This document shows positions 1 through 7,881 of a stretch of 64,000 nt of DNA, one piece after another. How positions within the stretch are numbered: position 1 is the stretch's first letter; each line of letters opens with the position of its first letter. A program made the position numbers and the translations under genes. The notes below the pieces were generated by a model. The model ran no database searches, was not told where the DNA came from, and saw only the letters and a program-made list of their open reading frames with translations. Source of the DNA: Streptomyces ficellus. GTDB lineage: Bacteria; Actinomycetota; Actinomycetes; Streptomycetales; Streptomycetaceae. The stretch lies in NCBI RefSeq assembly GCF_009739905.1, contig NZ_CP034279.1:806001-870000 (forward strand), in the 5' to 3' direction.

Positions 1-327
1 GAGCCCGTGACGCTCAGCGGCGTGGACGTCCCCGCCGGGGCACAGCTGCTGCTGATGCTCATGGGCAGCGGCTCGGATCCGGAGGTGTTCGACGCCCCGG
101 ACCAGATGTGCCCGCACCGCGCCAACGCCCGCCACCACCTGTCCTTCGGCGTGGGCCGACACCGCTGTCCGGGCGCCTCGCTGGCCCGGACGGAAGCCGC
201 CGTCGCCCTCCGCGTCGCTGCCCGGCGCCTCCCCCACGCCCGTATCACCCCGGGGGACGAGCGACCGCCGATCCTCGGCCTCCTCTCCTTCCGCGCCCCT
301 CTGCAGGTCCGGGTAGCCGCCCCTTAG
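1..327 (+). CDS. Cytochrome P450, C-terminal fragment (runs off the left edge)
   Basis: The reading frame is open from the first base and ends with TAG, so only the last ~108 residues are visible. The haem-binding signature FGVGRHRCPG is present, with the cysteine thiolate ligand in the F-G-x-G-x-x-x-C-x-G pattern, followed by ASLAR of the L helix. These residues identify a bacterial class I P450 monooxygenase that would take electrons from a ferredoxin. The substrate cannot be told because the I helix and substrate-recognition regions lie outside the window. No redox partner is visible downstream. Confidence 0.93.
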   Translation, partial: EPVTLSGVDVPAGAQLLLMLMGSGSDPEVFDAPDQMCPHRANARHHLSFGVGRHRCPGASLARTEAAVALRVAARRLPHARITPGDERPPILGLLSFRAPLQVRVAAP

Positions 328-580
328 GGCATTCCTTCGGATCATCTGGTTCATTGCGGCAAGGCGCCTCGGAACCTCGGACCGCACGTCTGTAGCAGCG
401 TGGGCGCAGTACATGGTTGCCGGTACTCAGCGTGTACGGTTCCAGTGTCACCCAGCCGTCCCTGAGCAGCGGCGGAGCGCCGTGTCCGTGCGTGGTCGCC
501 GGTGCCGTTGCCAGCCCCGCCCTCCGGTCTGGGGCCGGGCACCGGGCGCACTGGTCTTTCCGGAGCGTGGAGGTACGGGG
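328..580. other. Intergenic region before the SpoIIE phosphatase gene
   Basis: This stretch of 253 bases between the P450 stop and the phosphatase start holds no convincing gene. Short open frames on both strands lack ribosome binding sites. A GGAGG lies about 8 nt before the ATG at 581. I see no clear -10/-35 pair and no strong hairpin. Confidence 0.4.
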
Positions 581-2308
581 ATGAACGACACGGCGGGTGC
601 GGCGAGCCCTCGTGAGCGGTTGGTCATGCTGCAGCGTCTGCTGGGCGAGGCGCTGGACCGGCTGGGCGCCGGGGCCTACGCCGTGGATGCCGACTGGACT
701 CTGGTCGCCATGAACGCGCAGGCCGAAATGCTGCTCGGCCTCAGCGCGCACGAAGCGCTGGGGCAGGACGCGCACGACCTCCTGCACCGGCAGGCCAGCG
801 GAATGCGCATGCCGCGCAGCCAGTGCTCGATCATGGAAGCCTTCATCGGCGGCCAGGCGCGCCAGGAGAAACAGGGCTTCTTCGCGCGTGGGGACGGCAC
901 GCTGCTGACAGCGTCCTGGCTGGTGACCCCCTTGCGCTTCACCCCTCAGGAGACCGGGGCGCTGGTGGTCTTCCACGCGTACGATCCGGCCGGTGTCTCC
1001 CTGCCGGCGTCCACCCTCCACGCGGGGCTGCTTCCCGAGCTGGAGCGGCTGGCGCTGCTGGCCGAGACCACCACGCAGCTGACGGCGACCCTCGACGTCA
1101 ACGAGGCGCTGGACCGGCTGGTCAAGCTGGTCATCCCGATGCTGGCCGACTGGATGGTGGTCGACCTGATCACGGAGAGCGGCCATGTCCAGCGCACCCT
1201 CGTCGCTCACGGTGACGAGGGGGGCGTCACCCGCAGACAGGACCTGCAAGGAACCCTGTTCTCCGTCCCCGAGACCTCTCCGCTGCCGCTGTCGCGCGCG
1301 CTGCGCGGCGCCGGCTCCACCTTGGCGACCCCCCAGACGTATCAAGGCCCGCCCGACACGCACATCGCCGTCGAACAGCGCAGACTCTTCGACGCCACCG
1401 GCATGCACTCCGCGGTCATCGCGCCCATCCGGGGCCTGCGCGAGGTTCTCGGCGCGCTCACCCTGGGCCGGTCCGGGCAGCCCGAGCCGTTCACCACCGC
1501 CGAGATTCCACTCCTCGAGGACATCACCCGTAGGGCCGGTCTGGCGCTGGACAACGCCCGCCTCTACCAGCGTCAGCGCAAGGTCGCCGACACCATGCAA
1601 CGCCACCTGCTGCCGCAACTGCCGAGCGTGCCCGGCCTGGAGATGAACGCCCGCTACGTCTCCGCGCCCTACGCCTCCCAAGTGGGCGGAGACTGGTACG
1701 ACGTCTTCCGCCTGCCCGACCAGGCACTCGCCCTGGTGATCGGCGATGTCGCCGGACACGATCTGGACGCCGCGGCCGGCATGGCCCAGCTGCGCAACAT
1801 CCTGCGCGCCTACGCCTGGTCCCAGCAGGAGCCGCCGAGCGTCATCGTCGACCGCTTCGACCGGTCCCTGCCCCACATCACCGATGTCGGCATGGCGACG
1901 ATGGTCCTGGGCCGGCTCGAGCCCCGGACCGGCGGGCAATGGCAACTGCACTGGACGAACGCGGGCCACCCTCCTCCCCTGCTGGTCACCGACGACGGGC
2001 GGGCCCGCTACCTCACCGGCGGGCACGGCATCCTGCTCGGCGCCCAGGCAGGCATCCGCCGCACCGACGCCACCAGCACACTGCCGCCCAGGTCGACACT
2101 GGTGCTCTACACCGACGGGCTGGTCGAGTCCCCCAGCCACCCCATCGACGACGGGCTGGAACGACTGCGCCGCCACGCCGCCCGCCTCGCCCGCCACCCG
2201 TTGGAGAGCTTCATCGACGCTCTGATGGAAGCCCGTCCCTCCGACAACGACGACGATGTTGCCGTGCTCACCATCCGAGTACCTCTGGTCGAGGCCCCCT
2301 CACCATGA
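581..2308 (+). CDS. PAS-GAF-SpoIIE (PP2C-type) serine phosphatase
   Basis: 575 aa. Domains in order: PAS-like sensor (about residues 15-130), GAF domain (about 155-325) and C-terminal SpoIIE/PP2C phosphatase (about 345-570). The phosphatase motifs include VGGDWYDVF and IGDVAGHDLDAA, whose aspartates bind metal, then TNAGHPPPLL, YTDGLVE and a final DDDVAVL. Family members dephosphorylate anti-anti-sigma (STAS) proteins and so control partner switching with RsbW-like kinases; the PAS and GAF domains are presumed to sense small molecules or redox state. I chose ATG 581 because GGAGG precedes it; an upstream in-frame extension to 413 has no ribosome binding site and looks non-coding. A STAS/anti-sigma pair lies at 17.7-19.0 kb but is not directly linked. 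Confidence 0.92.
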   Translation: MNDTAGAASPRERLVMLQRLLGEALDRLGAGAYAVDADWTLVAMNAQAEMLLGLSAHEALGQDAHDLLHRQASGMRMPRSQCSIMEAFIGGQARQEKQGFFARGDGTLLTASWLVTPLRFTPQETGALVVFHAYDPAGVSLPASTLHAGLLPELERLALLAETTTQLTATLDVNEALDRLVKLVIPMLADWMVVDLITESGHVQRTLVAHGDEGGVTRRQDLQGTLFSVPETSPLPLSRALRGAGSTLATPQTYQGPPDTHIAVEQRRLFDATGMHSAVIAPIRGLREVLGALTLGRSGQPEPFTTAEIPLLEDITRRAGLALDNARLYQRQRKVADTMQRHLLPQLPSVPGLEMNARYVSAPYASQVGGDWYDVFRLPDQALALVIGDVAGHDLDAAAGMAQLRNILRAYAWSQQEPPSVIVDRFDRSLPHITDVGMATMVLGRLEPRTGGQWQLHWTNAGHPPPLLVTDDGRARYLTGGHGILLGAQAGIRRTDATSTLPPRSTLVLYTDGLVESPSHPIDDGLERLRRHAARLARHPLESFIDALMEARPSDNDDDVAVLTIRVPLVEAPSP

Positions 2309-2362
2309 ACCGCGCCATCTGCCGCTCAGGTCCTCCGGAGGAAACGGCCTGAGCGCGCGGCC

Positions 2363-2518
2363 GGCAAAGGGCAGGATGCTGTGGAACGTGCAACCTGCCC
2401 GGGGTGCGGTGTCGAGGAGCGCCGTGGCGAGGGTGTGGGCGATGGCGAGGCCGAGTCCGGAGCCGCCTGCGGTGCGGGCGCGTCCATAGGGGTGGTCCAC
2501 GGGATCCATCAGCAGCAC
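2363..2518 (-). pseudogene. Histidine kinase remnant (ATP-binding G box)
   Basis: Read on the minus strand, about 50 codons carry a sensor-kinase HATPase signature: RARTAGGSGLGLAIAHTLA followed by DTAPRAGCTFHSILP. This is the end of a two-component kinase ATP-binding domain. The usual segment between the G2 box and the last strands (around HGG) is missing, and no N-terminal dimerisation/phosphoacceptor region is found upstream, so the gene appears truncated and internally deleted. It sits between the phosphatase and the DUF899 gene, about 55 bp past the phosphatase stop. It may also be read as a short ORF of no function. Confidence 0.55.
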
Positions 2519-2644
2519 CGGTGAGCTCGGTGATCCGCCGGGTCAGTCCGTGGGCTGTAGAACGGCAGGTAGCCCGCCCACGAAGCTCATTCGACCGCGC
2601 GCGACGGTCGTCGCGGTGGGCGCAACGAACCCATGGAGGCGCTC

Positions 2645-3385
2645 ATGCATGCCCAGGGAGCCGGCCCGGCCCTCCCGCCTGTGGTGGACAGAGAAACGTT
2701 CCAGGAAGCGCGGGAAGCGCTGCTCACGCGTGAGAAGCTGCATACCCGCGAAGGGGACGCGATCGCGGCGGCGCGGAGGCGGCTGCCGATGGTGGAGGTC
2801 GACGCCACCATCGAGGTCATCGGCCCCGACGGGCCGATCACGATCCTCGACGTATTCGAGGGCCGCAGGCAGCTGATCGCGTACTTCCACGCCTGGTGGC
2901 CCGGACGGCCCGCCGCCGAACAGTGCGAGGGCTGCACGTTCTTCAACAGCCAGGTCCGCGAGCTGTCCTACCTCCACTCCCGCGACGCCACGTACGCGAC
3001 GCTGTGCAAGGGCCCCTATGAGGCCAGCGTCCGCTACCGGGACTTCCTGGGCCTGGACATGCCGTGGTACTCGGTCGAAGAAACGGCACCGCAGCTGCTG
3101 GAGGGCCGTGACTGGCAGCGCCACCACCTCGTCTGTTACGTCCGCGACGGCGAGCGGGTCTTCGAGACGTACTACACCGGCGGGCGCGGCGTCGAGATCA
3201 TGACCCCCACCCACGGGCTGCTGGACATGACGGTCTACGGACGCCAGGAAGCGTGGGAGGACTCCCCCGACGGCTGGCCCCAGCCCTGGTACTCCGCCGA
3301 GAACCCCGAGGAGTGGCGTACGAACGGGCGCCCCATCGCCCACTGGTCCCGCATCGAAGCCGGCCGCTCCGACGAACTGACGTAA
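2645..3385 (+). CDS. DUF899 thioredoxin-fold family protein
   Basis: 246 aa. The protein matches the DUF899 pattern: an N-terminal VVDRETFQEAREALL helix, REGDAIAAARRRLPMV, then a thioredoxin-like core with YFHAWWPG and a CEGCTFF segment that resembles a redox CxxC. The family is soluble and cytosolic, often described as predicted dithiol-disulfide oxidoreductases, without an established substrate. Start 2645 is preferred over the in-frame ATG at 2633 because GGAGG lies just 5 nt before it. It is convergent with the minus-strand gene that ends at 3397, leaving 11 bp between them. Confidence 0.88.
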   Translation: MHAQGAGPALPPVVDRETFQEAREALLTREKLHTREGDAIAAARRRLPMVEVDATIEVIGPDGPITILDVFEGRRQLIAYFHAWWPGRPAAEQCEGCTFFNSQVRELSYLHSRDATYATLCKGPYEASVRYRDFLGLDMPWYSVEETAPQLLEGRDWQRHHLVCYVRDGERVFETYYTGGRGVEIMTPTHGLLDMTVYGRQEAWEDSPDGWPQPWYSAENPEEWRTNGRPIAHWSRIEAGRSDELT

Positions 3386-3396
3386 GCATCGTCACC

Positions 3397-3810
3397 TCAC
3401 ACGGGCCGGTGCCGGGCGCGGGTCAGGTGTTTGAGTTCGAGGATGGTCGCGACGGCGTGGAGCCAGGTGGCCGCGGTGTCGTCGGCTGGGGTTCCGGCGG
3501 TGAGTTCGGTGCCGGTGCGCAGCCAGTCCCGTACGAGGACGGCGGCTTCGCGGCGGGGCAGGGGCTCGGGGAGTGCGGCGGCGTGGGCGAGGCCGCCGGC
3601 GCGTACGGTGTCGGCGAGGAAGGCGACCGAGCGCGGTTCGGTGCCGAGGCGGTCGAGGATGACGGCCGCGGCGGCGGCGCCGTCGCCGAACAGGGCGGTG
3701 CGGCGGGTGCCGGGTCCGGCGGTGAGGCCGAGGCGCAGCAGGGCGGTGAGGTCGAGCCGGGCCAGCTCGTCGTCCGTGCGGCTGGGCGGGTGGGGGGCGG
3801 CGTCGTTCAT
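3397..3810 (-). CDS. Hypothetical 137-aa helical protein
   Basis: I do not recognise this family. It is a soluble, helix-rich, acidic-to-neutral protein with no signal peptide, membrane segment or cysteine. It opens with MNDAAPHPP and has a conserved-looking core around DLTALLRLGLTAGPG. It is the last gene of the minus-strand run that starts with the EspC-like gene at 6331, 64 bp after the lipoprotein gene, so it may belong to the same transcript. A role as a second immunity or chaperone protein for the upstream peptidase is possible but only inferred from position. Confidence 0.75.
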   Translation of the reverse strand: MNDAAPHPPSRTDDELARLDLTALLRLGLTAGPGTRRTALFGDGAAAAAVILDRLGTEPRSVAFLADTVRAGGLAHAAALPEPLPRREAAVLVRDWLRTGTELTAGTPADDTAATWLHAVATILELKHLTRARHRPV

Positions 3811-3846
3811 GGCGGGGCCTCGGGTGTCTCGGCTCGTCGGTCGGGT

Positions 3847-3876
3847 CGGCTGCGGCTGCGGCTGCGGCTGCGGCTC
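3847..3876. repeat. Hexamer tandem repeat (CGGCTG, five units)
   Basis: Four exact CGGCTG units plus a fifth with one change lie between the 137-aa gene and the lipoprotein gene, running into the lipoprotein stop codon. The repeat is a simple-sequence tract that could vary in copy number. It does not lie inside an obvious coding region. Confidence 0.8.
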
Positions 3877-4408
3877 AGCCGACGGTGACGGTGTAGGTGA
3901 TGCGTTCGGGGGCCGGGGAGGGGGTGGCCGTCGCTCCCGTGGTGGGGGTGGCGGAGGGGCCGGTCGTCGCGGGGGGCCGGGTGGAGGTGTTGCCCTGGCA
4001 GGTGGTGAACGTGCAGTGCAGCAGCGTGAACCGGGTGGTCCCCTTGCCCTTCGCCTCGAAGGTGAAGGTGAGCCGGCCGCCGGCGCCGGGCGCGGGTTCG
4101 TCGCCGGGGTTCGGCGCGTGGTCCCGGCCGCGGCTGACCAGGACCGAGCTGTCCGGCTGGGGGTCGACCAGGTACCAGTACTCGCGGGTGGAGGCGTTCT
4201 GGTCGACGGTGAGGGTGAAGCGCTCGCCCGGTTCGGCGGTGATGCTGGTGTCCGCCACCGGGCGGCTCGTGGTGGTCGTGGAGTCGCCGTCCGGTTCGCC
4301 GGTGCCCGAGGCGCAGCCCGTGGTGAGAGCGAGGAGCGCGGCGGCCGCGATCGCGGCACCGCCCCTGCTAGCGGGGAAGGTAGACGCTGTACGCGTTGGG
4401 GAGATCAC
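3875..4408 (-). CDS. Lipoprotein with chagasin-like (I42) inhibitor features
   Basis: 177 aa from a GTG start that overlaps the peptidase gene by 41 bp. The N-terminus has a hydrophobic run ending in the lipobox LTTGC (Cys32), so the mature protein should be membrane-anchored outside the cell. A Thr/Pro/Gly-rich linker follows. Residues 60-135 resemble chagasin-type cysteine-protease inhibitors: a loop NASTREYW (compare the family NPTTGYxW), then PGAGGRLTFTF (compare GxGGxxxFxF). A cysteine pair (HCTFTTC) is present; the third chagasin loop (RPW) is not clear. Placed directly after a papain-fold peptidase gene, it is a plausible immunity protein. The start is the only reasonable one upstream of the signal sequence, but it has a weak ribosome binding site and probably relies on coupling. 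Confidence 0.72.
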   Translation of the reverse strand: MISPTRTASTFPASRGGAAIAAAALLALTTGCASGTGEPDGDSTTTTSRPVADTSITAEPGERFTLTVDQNASTREYWYLVDPQPDSSVLVSRGRDHAPNPGDEPAPGAGGRLTFTFEAKGKGTTRFTLLHCTFTTCQGNTSTRPPATTGPSATPTTGATATPSPAPERITYTVTVG

Positions 4409-5951
4409 TGTTGGAAGCCTTGCCCATGTGCCCGTTGATGAAGTCGTCCTCGCTGACCCAGGTGGTGGAGCCCCAGGGGTTGTACACCTGGAGCATGTCA
4501 CCCTCCTGGGCGATGATGGTCATGGCGTGGGCGCCCTCCTTGCCCGAGACGTCGACCGGCACCGGGTGTCCCTGCGCCACGGACTTCTCGACCTCGGTGA
4601 GGACGGCCCTGCGGTCGGCGGCGCTGTCCAGGTCCTGGCGTTCGTAGTCCTTGCCGGTGGCACTGCCGACGGTGCTGTCGTTGATCCGCTCCTGCCCCTC
4701 GGGCCCCATGCCGGTCCAGTTCTCGCCGCCTTCGCCCTCGGTGTGCAGCCGGTGCTGTTCGGCCACCAGACGCTGCTTGAACGCCTCGGGGTCGTCCTGC
4801 TGCCCGTCGGGGCCGCCGGTGAGGCCGAGCGCGTAGACGGGGTCGACCATGGCGCGGGACGTGACGGTGGACGAGGCGACGCAGGTGCCCTCGGAGCCGT
4901 CGCCGCCCTGGACCCAGCGCTGGCCGTTGAAGGTGGCGAAGTCCTTGTTGTTGTTCGAGCCGTCCGGCGCCTGGCCCTCGTCGTCCATGCTGTCCGCCTC
5001 GGTGACCACCGGGGTGAGGTGGCGGCGCAGCCAGTCGGGGTCCTTGCCGTGGATCTTGTCCTGGAAGGTGCCGATCTCGGCGACGCCGTGGCCGGCGGCA
5101 AGGGCCTTCATCAGGTAGGCGCGCTCCTGCGGGCTGTCCGACGTGGCGAGCATCCGCTCCATGGCCATCTCGTCGTCGAGGCTCAGCAGGTCCATGCGCG
5201 TCGACACGCGCGCCAGGTCGGCGGCGGTGAGGATCTCGTTCAGCTCGGCGTCGGCGCCCGCGACTCCGGTGTCGGCGAGCATCAGCTTGTCGACCGGGGT
5301 GAGTTCGCTGGTCTCCATCTTCCCGGCCCGTGCTTCTGCGGCCCACTTGTTCAGGTCGCGCGCCGCGACGCGGGTGGCCTCCTGTGCCTCGGAGACGGCG
5401 TCGTGCATGAGGTCGACCGCGTACGAGCCGAAGTGGGCGGCGTTCTTGCGGTCCCACTCCTCCTCGTCGTCCTCGTGCAGGTCGTCGAAGAAGCCGTCCC
5501 TGCCGCCGAGGGTCTTCTTCTGCTCCCGCAGTTGGCCGCGGCCCTGCTCGTCCTTGCGCTGCGCGGCGCCGATCGCGTCGGCCAGCGTCAGCAGCGCGGA
5601 CGCGCCGCCCCGGAACGCCTCGCCCATCTGGGTCACCGACCGTCCGGTGGCGTTCACGACGTCGGAGGCGAGGACGCTCGTGTCACCGACCCACACCTCG
5701 GGAAGCCCCTTGCGGCCCACCCGGTCGACCTGGTCGAACACGCCGCCGACCTGGTCGGTCTGACCGCGGTAGAGCCGTGCCAGACCCTCGAGCAGGCCCT
5801 GGTCGCCGCCCGGTCCGGGCACCGAGAGGGCGTCGTCGATCAGGTCGAGGAGCTCGTTCTTGCTCCCGGCACCGAGCATCTTCTTGGACAGTCCGGCGAG
5901 CCACGCGAGACGGAAGGACGGGGAGTCGAGAGGGGAGGAGAAGAACGACAC
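4368..5951 (-). CDS. WXG-type N-terminus with C-terminal papain-fold cysteine peptidase; candidate type VII effector
   Basis: 527 aa, GTG start with GAGGAG 8 nt upstream. No signal peptide. The first ~180 residues are helical and contain a W-V-G turn (W87-G89) like WXG100/LXG secretion domains. A charged middle region follows (about 180-330). The C-terminus (about 340-527) has papain/C39-like features: Gln in RWVQGG, catalytic Cys357 in EGTCVASSTV, His475 in GAHAMTIIA and Asn491 in YNPWGSTTW. The layout of helical secretion domain plus C-terminal enzyme is that of polymorphic toxins exported by type VII systems. Neighbours fit: an EspC-like small protein 11 bp upstream and a chagasin-like lipoprotein overlapping the 3' end. 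An alternative is a peptidase acting in the cell wall; substrate unknown. Confidence 0.8.
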   Translation of the reverse strand: MSFFSSPLDSPSFRLAWLAGLSKKMLGAGSKNELLDLIDDALSVPGPGGDQGLLEGLARLYRGQTDQVGGVFDQVDRVGRKGLPEVWVGDTSVLASDVVNATGRSVTQMGEAFRGGASALLTLADAIGAAQRKDEQGRGQLREQKKTLGGRDGFFDDLHEDDEEEWDRKNAAHFGSYAVDLMHDAVSEAQEATRVAARDLNKWAAEARAGKMETSELTPVDKLMLADTGVAGADAELNEILTAADLARVSTRMDLLSLDDEMAMERMLATSDSPQERAYLMKALAAGHGVAEIGTFQDKIHGKDPDWLRRHLTPVVTEADSMDDEGQAPDGSNNNKDFATFNGQRWVQGGDGSEGTCVASSTVTSRAMVDPVYALGLTGGPDGQQDDPEAFKQRLVAEQHRLHTEGEGGENWTGMGPEGQERINDSTVGSATGKDYERQDLDSAADRRAVLTEVEKSVAQGHPVPVDVSGKEGAHAMTIIAQEGDMLQVYNPWGSTTWVSEDDFINGHMGKASNSDLPNAYSVYLPR

Positions 5952-5962
5952 CGGCCCGCTCC

Positions 5963-6331
5963 TCAGTAGCTCGACAGGACGGAGGTACGTGCGCTCCGCG
6001 CCGACGACGTGTCGGTGAGGCCGCTCGTGCCGCCGACGGGGACGCCGTCCGCGCCCTGCTTCACCAGGCCGTCGGTGCCGCGGTAGGTCGTCTTGGCCAA
6101 CTGCACCTTGCTGCCGAGCTGGTGCAGCGCCGACGCCAGCAGCTTGGCCTCCGCCTCCCAGGCCTCCACGAACGCGTTGAGCGCCGACGCGGCGTCCTCG
6201 CCACCGACGTCGCCGTACGAGTACCTCGTGCGAACCTTCACGGCGGAGCGGATGCCGTCCATGTCGGTACCGGCGTCGTCGAGTTGCAGGGCGGGGCCGG
6301 TCATACCCGCCTTGACCTGGTAGCCGTCCAA
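5963..6331 (-). CDS. Small EspC/WXG100-like type VII secretion protein
   Basis: 122 aa. It begins with LDGYQVKAG and is predicted to form a helical hairpin, with helices around VEAWEAEAKLLASALHQLG and the ending TTYRGTD typical of ESX EspC-type secretion targets. No signal peptide. The start is a TTG with GGGGGAGG 10 nt upstream; no better ATG or GTG lies nearby before the conserved region. It is the first gene of the module and probably a co-secreted partner or chaperone of the large peptidase encoded 11 bp downstream. None of the secretion-machine genes (EccB-EccE) are in this window, so a chromosomal type VII system would have to be elsewhere. Confidence 0.78.
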   Translation of the reverse strand: MDGYQVKAGMTGPALQLDDAGTDMDGIRSAVKVRTRYSYGDVGGEDAASALNAFVEAWEAEAKLLASALHQLGSKVQLAKTTYRGTDGLVKQGADGVPVGGTSGLTDTSSARSARTSVLSSY

Positions 6332-6385
6332 GCTGACCGTGCCTCCCCCGTTCGCTGTTGCATGCGTTCGATCACGACCGCGGGC

Positions 6386-6413
6386 AGGCTAGCACCCCCT
6401 GCACATGCAAACG
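6386..6413 (-). promoter_or_regulatory. Likely promoter of the type VII-like module
   Basis: On the minus strand, TAGCCT at 6386-6391 is a good -10 box, with GTTTGC/CGTTTG about 15-16 nt upstream as a -35. It lies 55 bp before the TTG start of the small secretion protein and just past the glycosyltransferase stop, so the module should have its own transcript. Confidence 0.45.
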
Positions 6414-6414
6414 A

Positions 6415-7665
6415 TCACTCGTTGTCCGCCCCACACACCTCCTCCACCCAACCCGCCCACGGCACGCCCGGGCGCCCGCTCAGGCTGTCCCGTATGTCCG
6501 TGAGGTTCAGTGGTGGCAGCCGCGACAGTTCGGCCCTGGCCACGCACAGGGCGGCGGCGTGGCACGGGGCGTCCAGGAGCGCTGTCAGGGCGTCGGCGAT
6601 CTCGCCGCGTCCCGCCGTGACGTCCAGCGCCCGGCCGAGGCCGCGGCGGGCGAACGCGGCGGCGTTGCCGGGCTGATCGCCCAGAACGCCCAGCGCCAGA
6701 ACGGGCGTTGCGCCCTGCACCGCGTCGAGCAGGGACGCCCGGCCCGCGTGCGTCACGAACAGGTCCGCCCGGTGCAGGAGGGCGGGCTGCGGGGCATGCG
6801 CGACGACCTTGATGTGCGGGCCCACGCCCGGCAGGTGCGCCAGGTGCGGCGCGAGGTCGCCCGCGGAGACGATGGCGTCGCAGTCGATGGCGAGGAGTGC
6901 GGCCACCACCTCCCGGTACACGTCCTCGACGGCGGTACGGAGTCCGGACATCGCGGTGGTCAGGGTGCCGAGGCTGACGTAGACGAGCGGGCGGGACGGG
7001 CGTAAGGAGACGTCCGGCAGGCCGGAACGCGCGGTGCGGAAGCCGGCGAGGGTGCGCCGGACCGCGCGCACCGCCGGCGGGGGCGTCCCGTAGAACCAGT
7101 GCACCGGCGCGGGGGTGAGCATCGGAGGGAGCGTGGGCGCGCGCTGCGCGTCCTCCGCGCCCGGCACCTGCGGCTCGTACCGCCGGTAGAGGGGAAGGAG
7201 GGCCGGCGCGATGTGGGCGTCCCAGAGATCGACGAGCACCGGCCCGAGGCCGTTGTCCGCGGCGACCAGGGGCAGCCCGAGGACCCGGGCGGCGAGGTGC
7301 GCGCCCAGGTCGCTGCACTCGGCGATCACCAGGTCCGGTCGCTTCCGCCCCCACGCGGTGAGCAGGTGCCGGGCCTTCACCCCGGCCTGTCGGGGCCAGA
7401 GGCGACCGAAGGCGTACCGGTTGAAGGTGGCGTTCCCGTACCGCTTCCAGACCTCGCTCGCCGCCCGCTGGAGTGCGGGATCGCACGTCCAGTCCGTGCC
7501 GGCGACGGAGAACCGCACCCCGCGCCGCCGCGCTTCACGGCGGAACATGACGGGGGCGTGGAGCGTGACCCGGTGGCCCTGTTCGAGGGCCGGGCAGGTC
7601 ACGTAGTCCAGCGCGGACACGTGTGACGGGATCGGTTCGGCGGTGATCGCTATCCGGAGGGACAC
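6415..7665 (-). CDS. GT-B glycosyltransferase, family 1 (macrolide/rifamycin GT-like), with a TTA codon
   Basis: 416 aa. GT-B fold with an N-terminal acceptor half starting RIAITAEPIPSHV and a donor-binding C-terminal half whose signature is HAPQPALLHRADLFVTHAGR, followed by LGVLGDQPGNA. Enzymes of this type transfer sugars from NDP-sugars to macrolides, rifamycins or other aglycones and are used for biosynthesis or for self-protection. GTG 7665 is chosen because GGAG lies 8 nt upstream; the frame is open further but without support. Codon 221 is TTA (bases 7003-7005), which makes translation dependent on the rare bldA tRNA and so late in growth. It is divergent from the HelD-like gene across 288 bp. 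Confidence 0.88.
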   Translation of the reverse strand: MSLRIAITAEPIPSHVSALDYVTCPALEQGHRVTLHAPVMFRREARRRGVRFSVAGTDWTCDPALQRAASEVWKRYGNATFNRYAFGRLWPRQAGVKARHLLTAWGRKRPDLVIAECSDLGAHLAARVLGLPLVAADNGLGPVLVDLWDAHIAPALLPLYRRYEPQVPGAEDAQRAPTLPPMLTPAPVHWFYGTPPPAVRAVRRTLAGFRTARSGLPDVSLRPSRPLVYVSLGTLTTAMSGLRTAVEDVYREVVAALLAIDCDAIVSAGDLAPHLAHLPGVGPHIKVVAHAPQPALLHRADLFVTHAGRASLLDAVQGATPVLALGVLGDQPGNAAAFARRGLGRALDVTAGRGEIADALTALLDAPCHAAALCVARAELSRLPPLNLTDIRDSLSGRPGVPWAGWVEEVCGADNE

Positions 7666-7697
7666 CAAGGCACTCCAATCTGTTCGACAGGTGGTCC

Positions 7698-7716
7698 GGA
7701 GCCTGCGGCACGGCGC
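7698..7716. promoter_or_regulatory. Degenerate match to the rifamycin-associated element
   Basis: GGAGCCTGCGGCACGGCGC matches 15 of 19 bases of the rifamycin-associated element as I remember it (GGGGCTTGCGGCAAGGCCC), keeping the TGCGGCA centre. It lies 33 bp upstream of the glycosyltransferase start, between two genes whose relatives confer rifamycin resistance. The symmetry is poor, so this may be a chance match in GC-rich DNA. Confidence 0.3.
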
Positions 7717-7844
7717 ATCCCGGCTGCCACCGGTGACGGGCGGTTCGGGACGCGGGAACACCGACACCGGCTGTGACCTGCGGATACGCGTGGGCCCTGG
7801 AATGCCTGGAGGGAACGCGCGGGCAGTCCGGGACACTGGAGATG

Positions 7845-7881
7845 AACTTTAACCGAGCCAATCTTTTGACCAAGTTAAGTT
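7845..7881. promoter_or_regulatory. AT-rich inverted repeat in the divergent promoter region
   Basis: AACTTTAAC (7845-7853) and GTTAAGTT (7874-7881) form an inverted repeat with one bulged base, inside an unusually AT-rich stretch (about 7843-7888) that includes TTGACC at 7866. It probably holds the HelD-like gene's promoter and a repressor site. I cannot fix a -10/-35 pair with standard spacing. Confidence 0.45.

Noticed and set aside
1-327. A full P450 gene starting at the GTG at position 7
   Set aside because: Only the C-terminal ~105 residues including the haem site are present; the frame is open to the window edge.
3847-3876. CGGCTG repeats as a CRISPR-like array
   Set aside because: Units are 6 bp without spacers; simple tandem repeat only.
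3897-5969. A 690-codon + strand open frame opposite the peptidase and lipoprotein genes
   Set aside because: Low-complexity Val/Gly/Ala-rich product; the minus strand encodes the Cys-His-Asn peptidase and a lipobox.
3397-6331. A complete type VII secretion locus
   Set aside because: No EccB, EccC, EccD, EccE or mycosin genes in the window; only candidate substrates are present.
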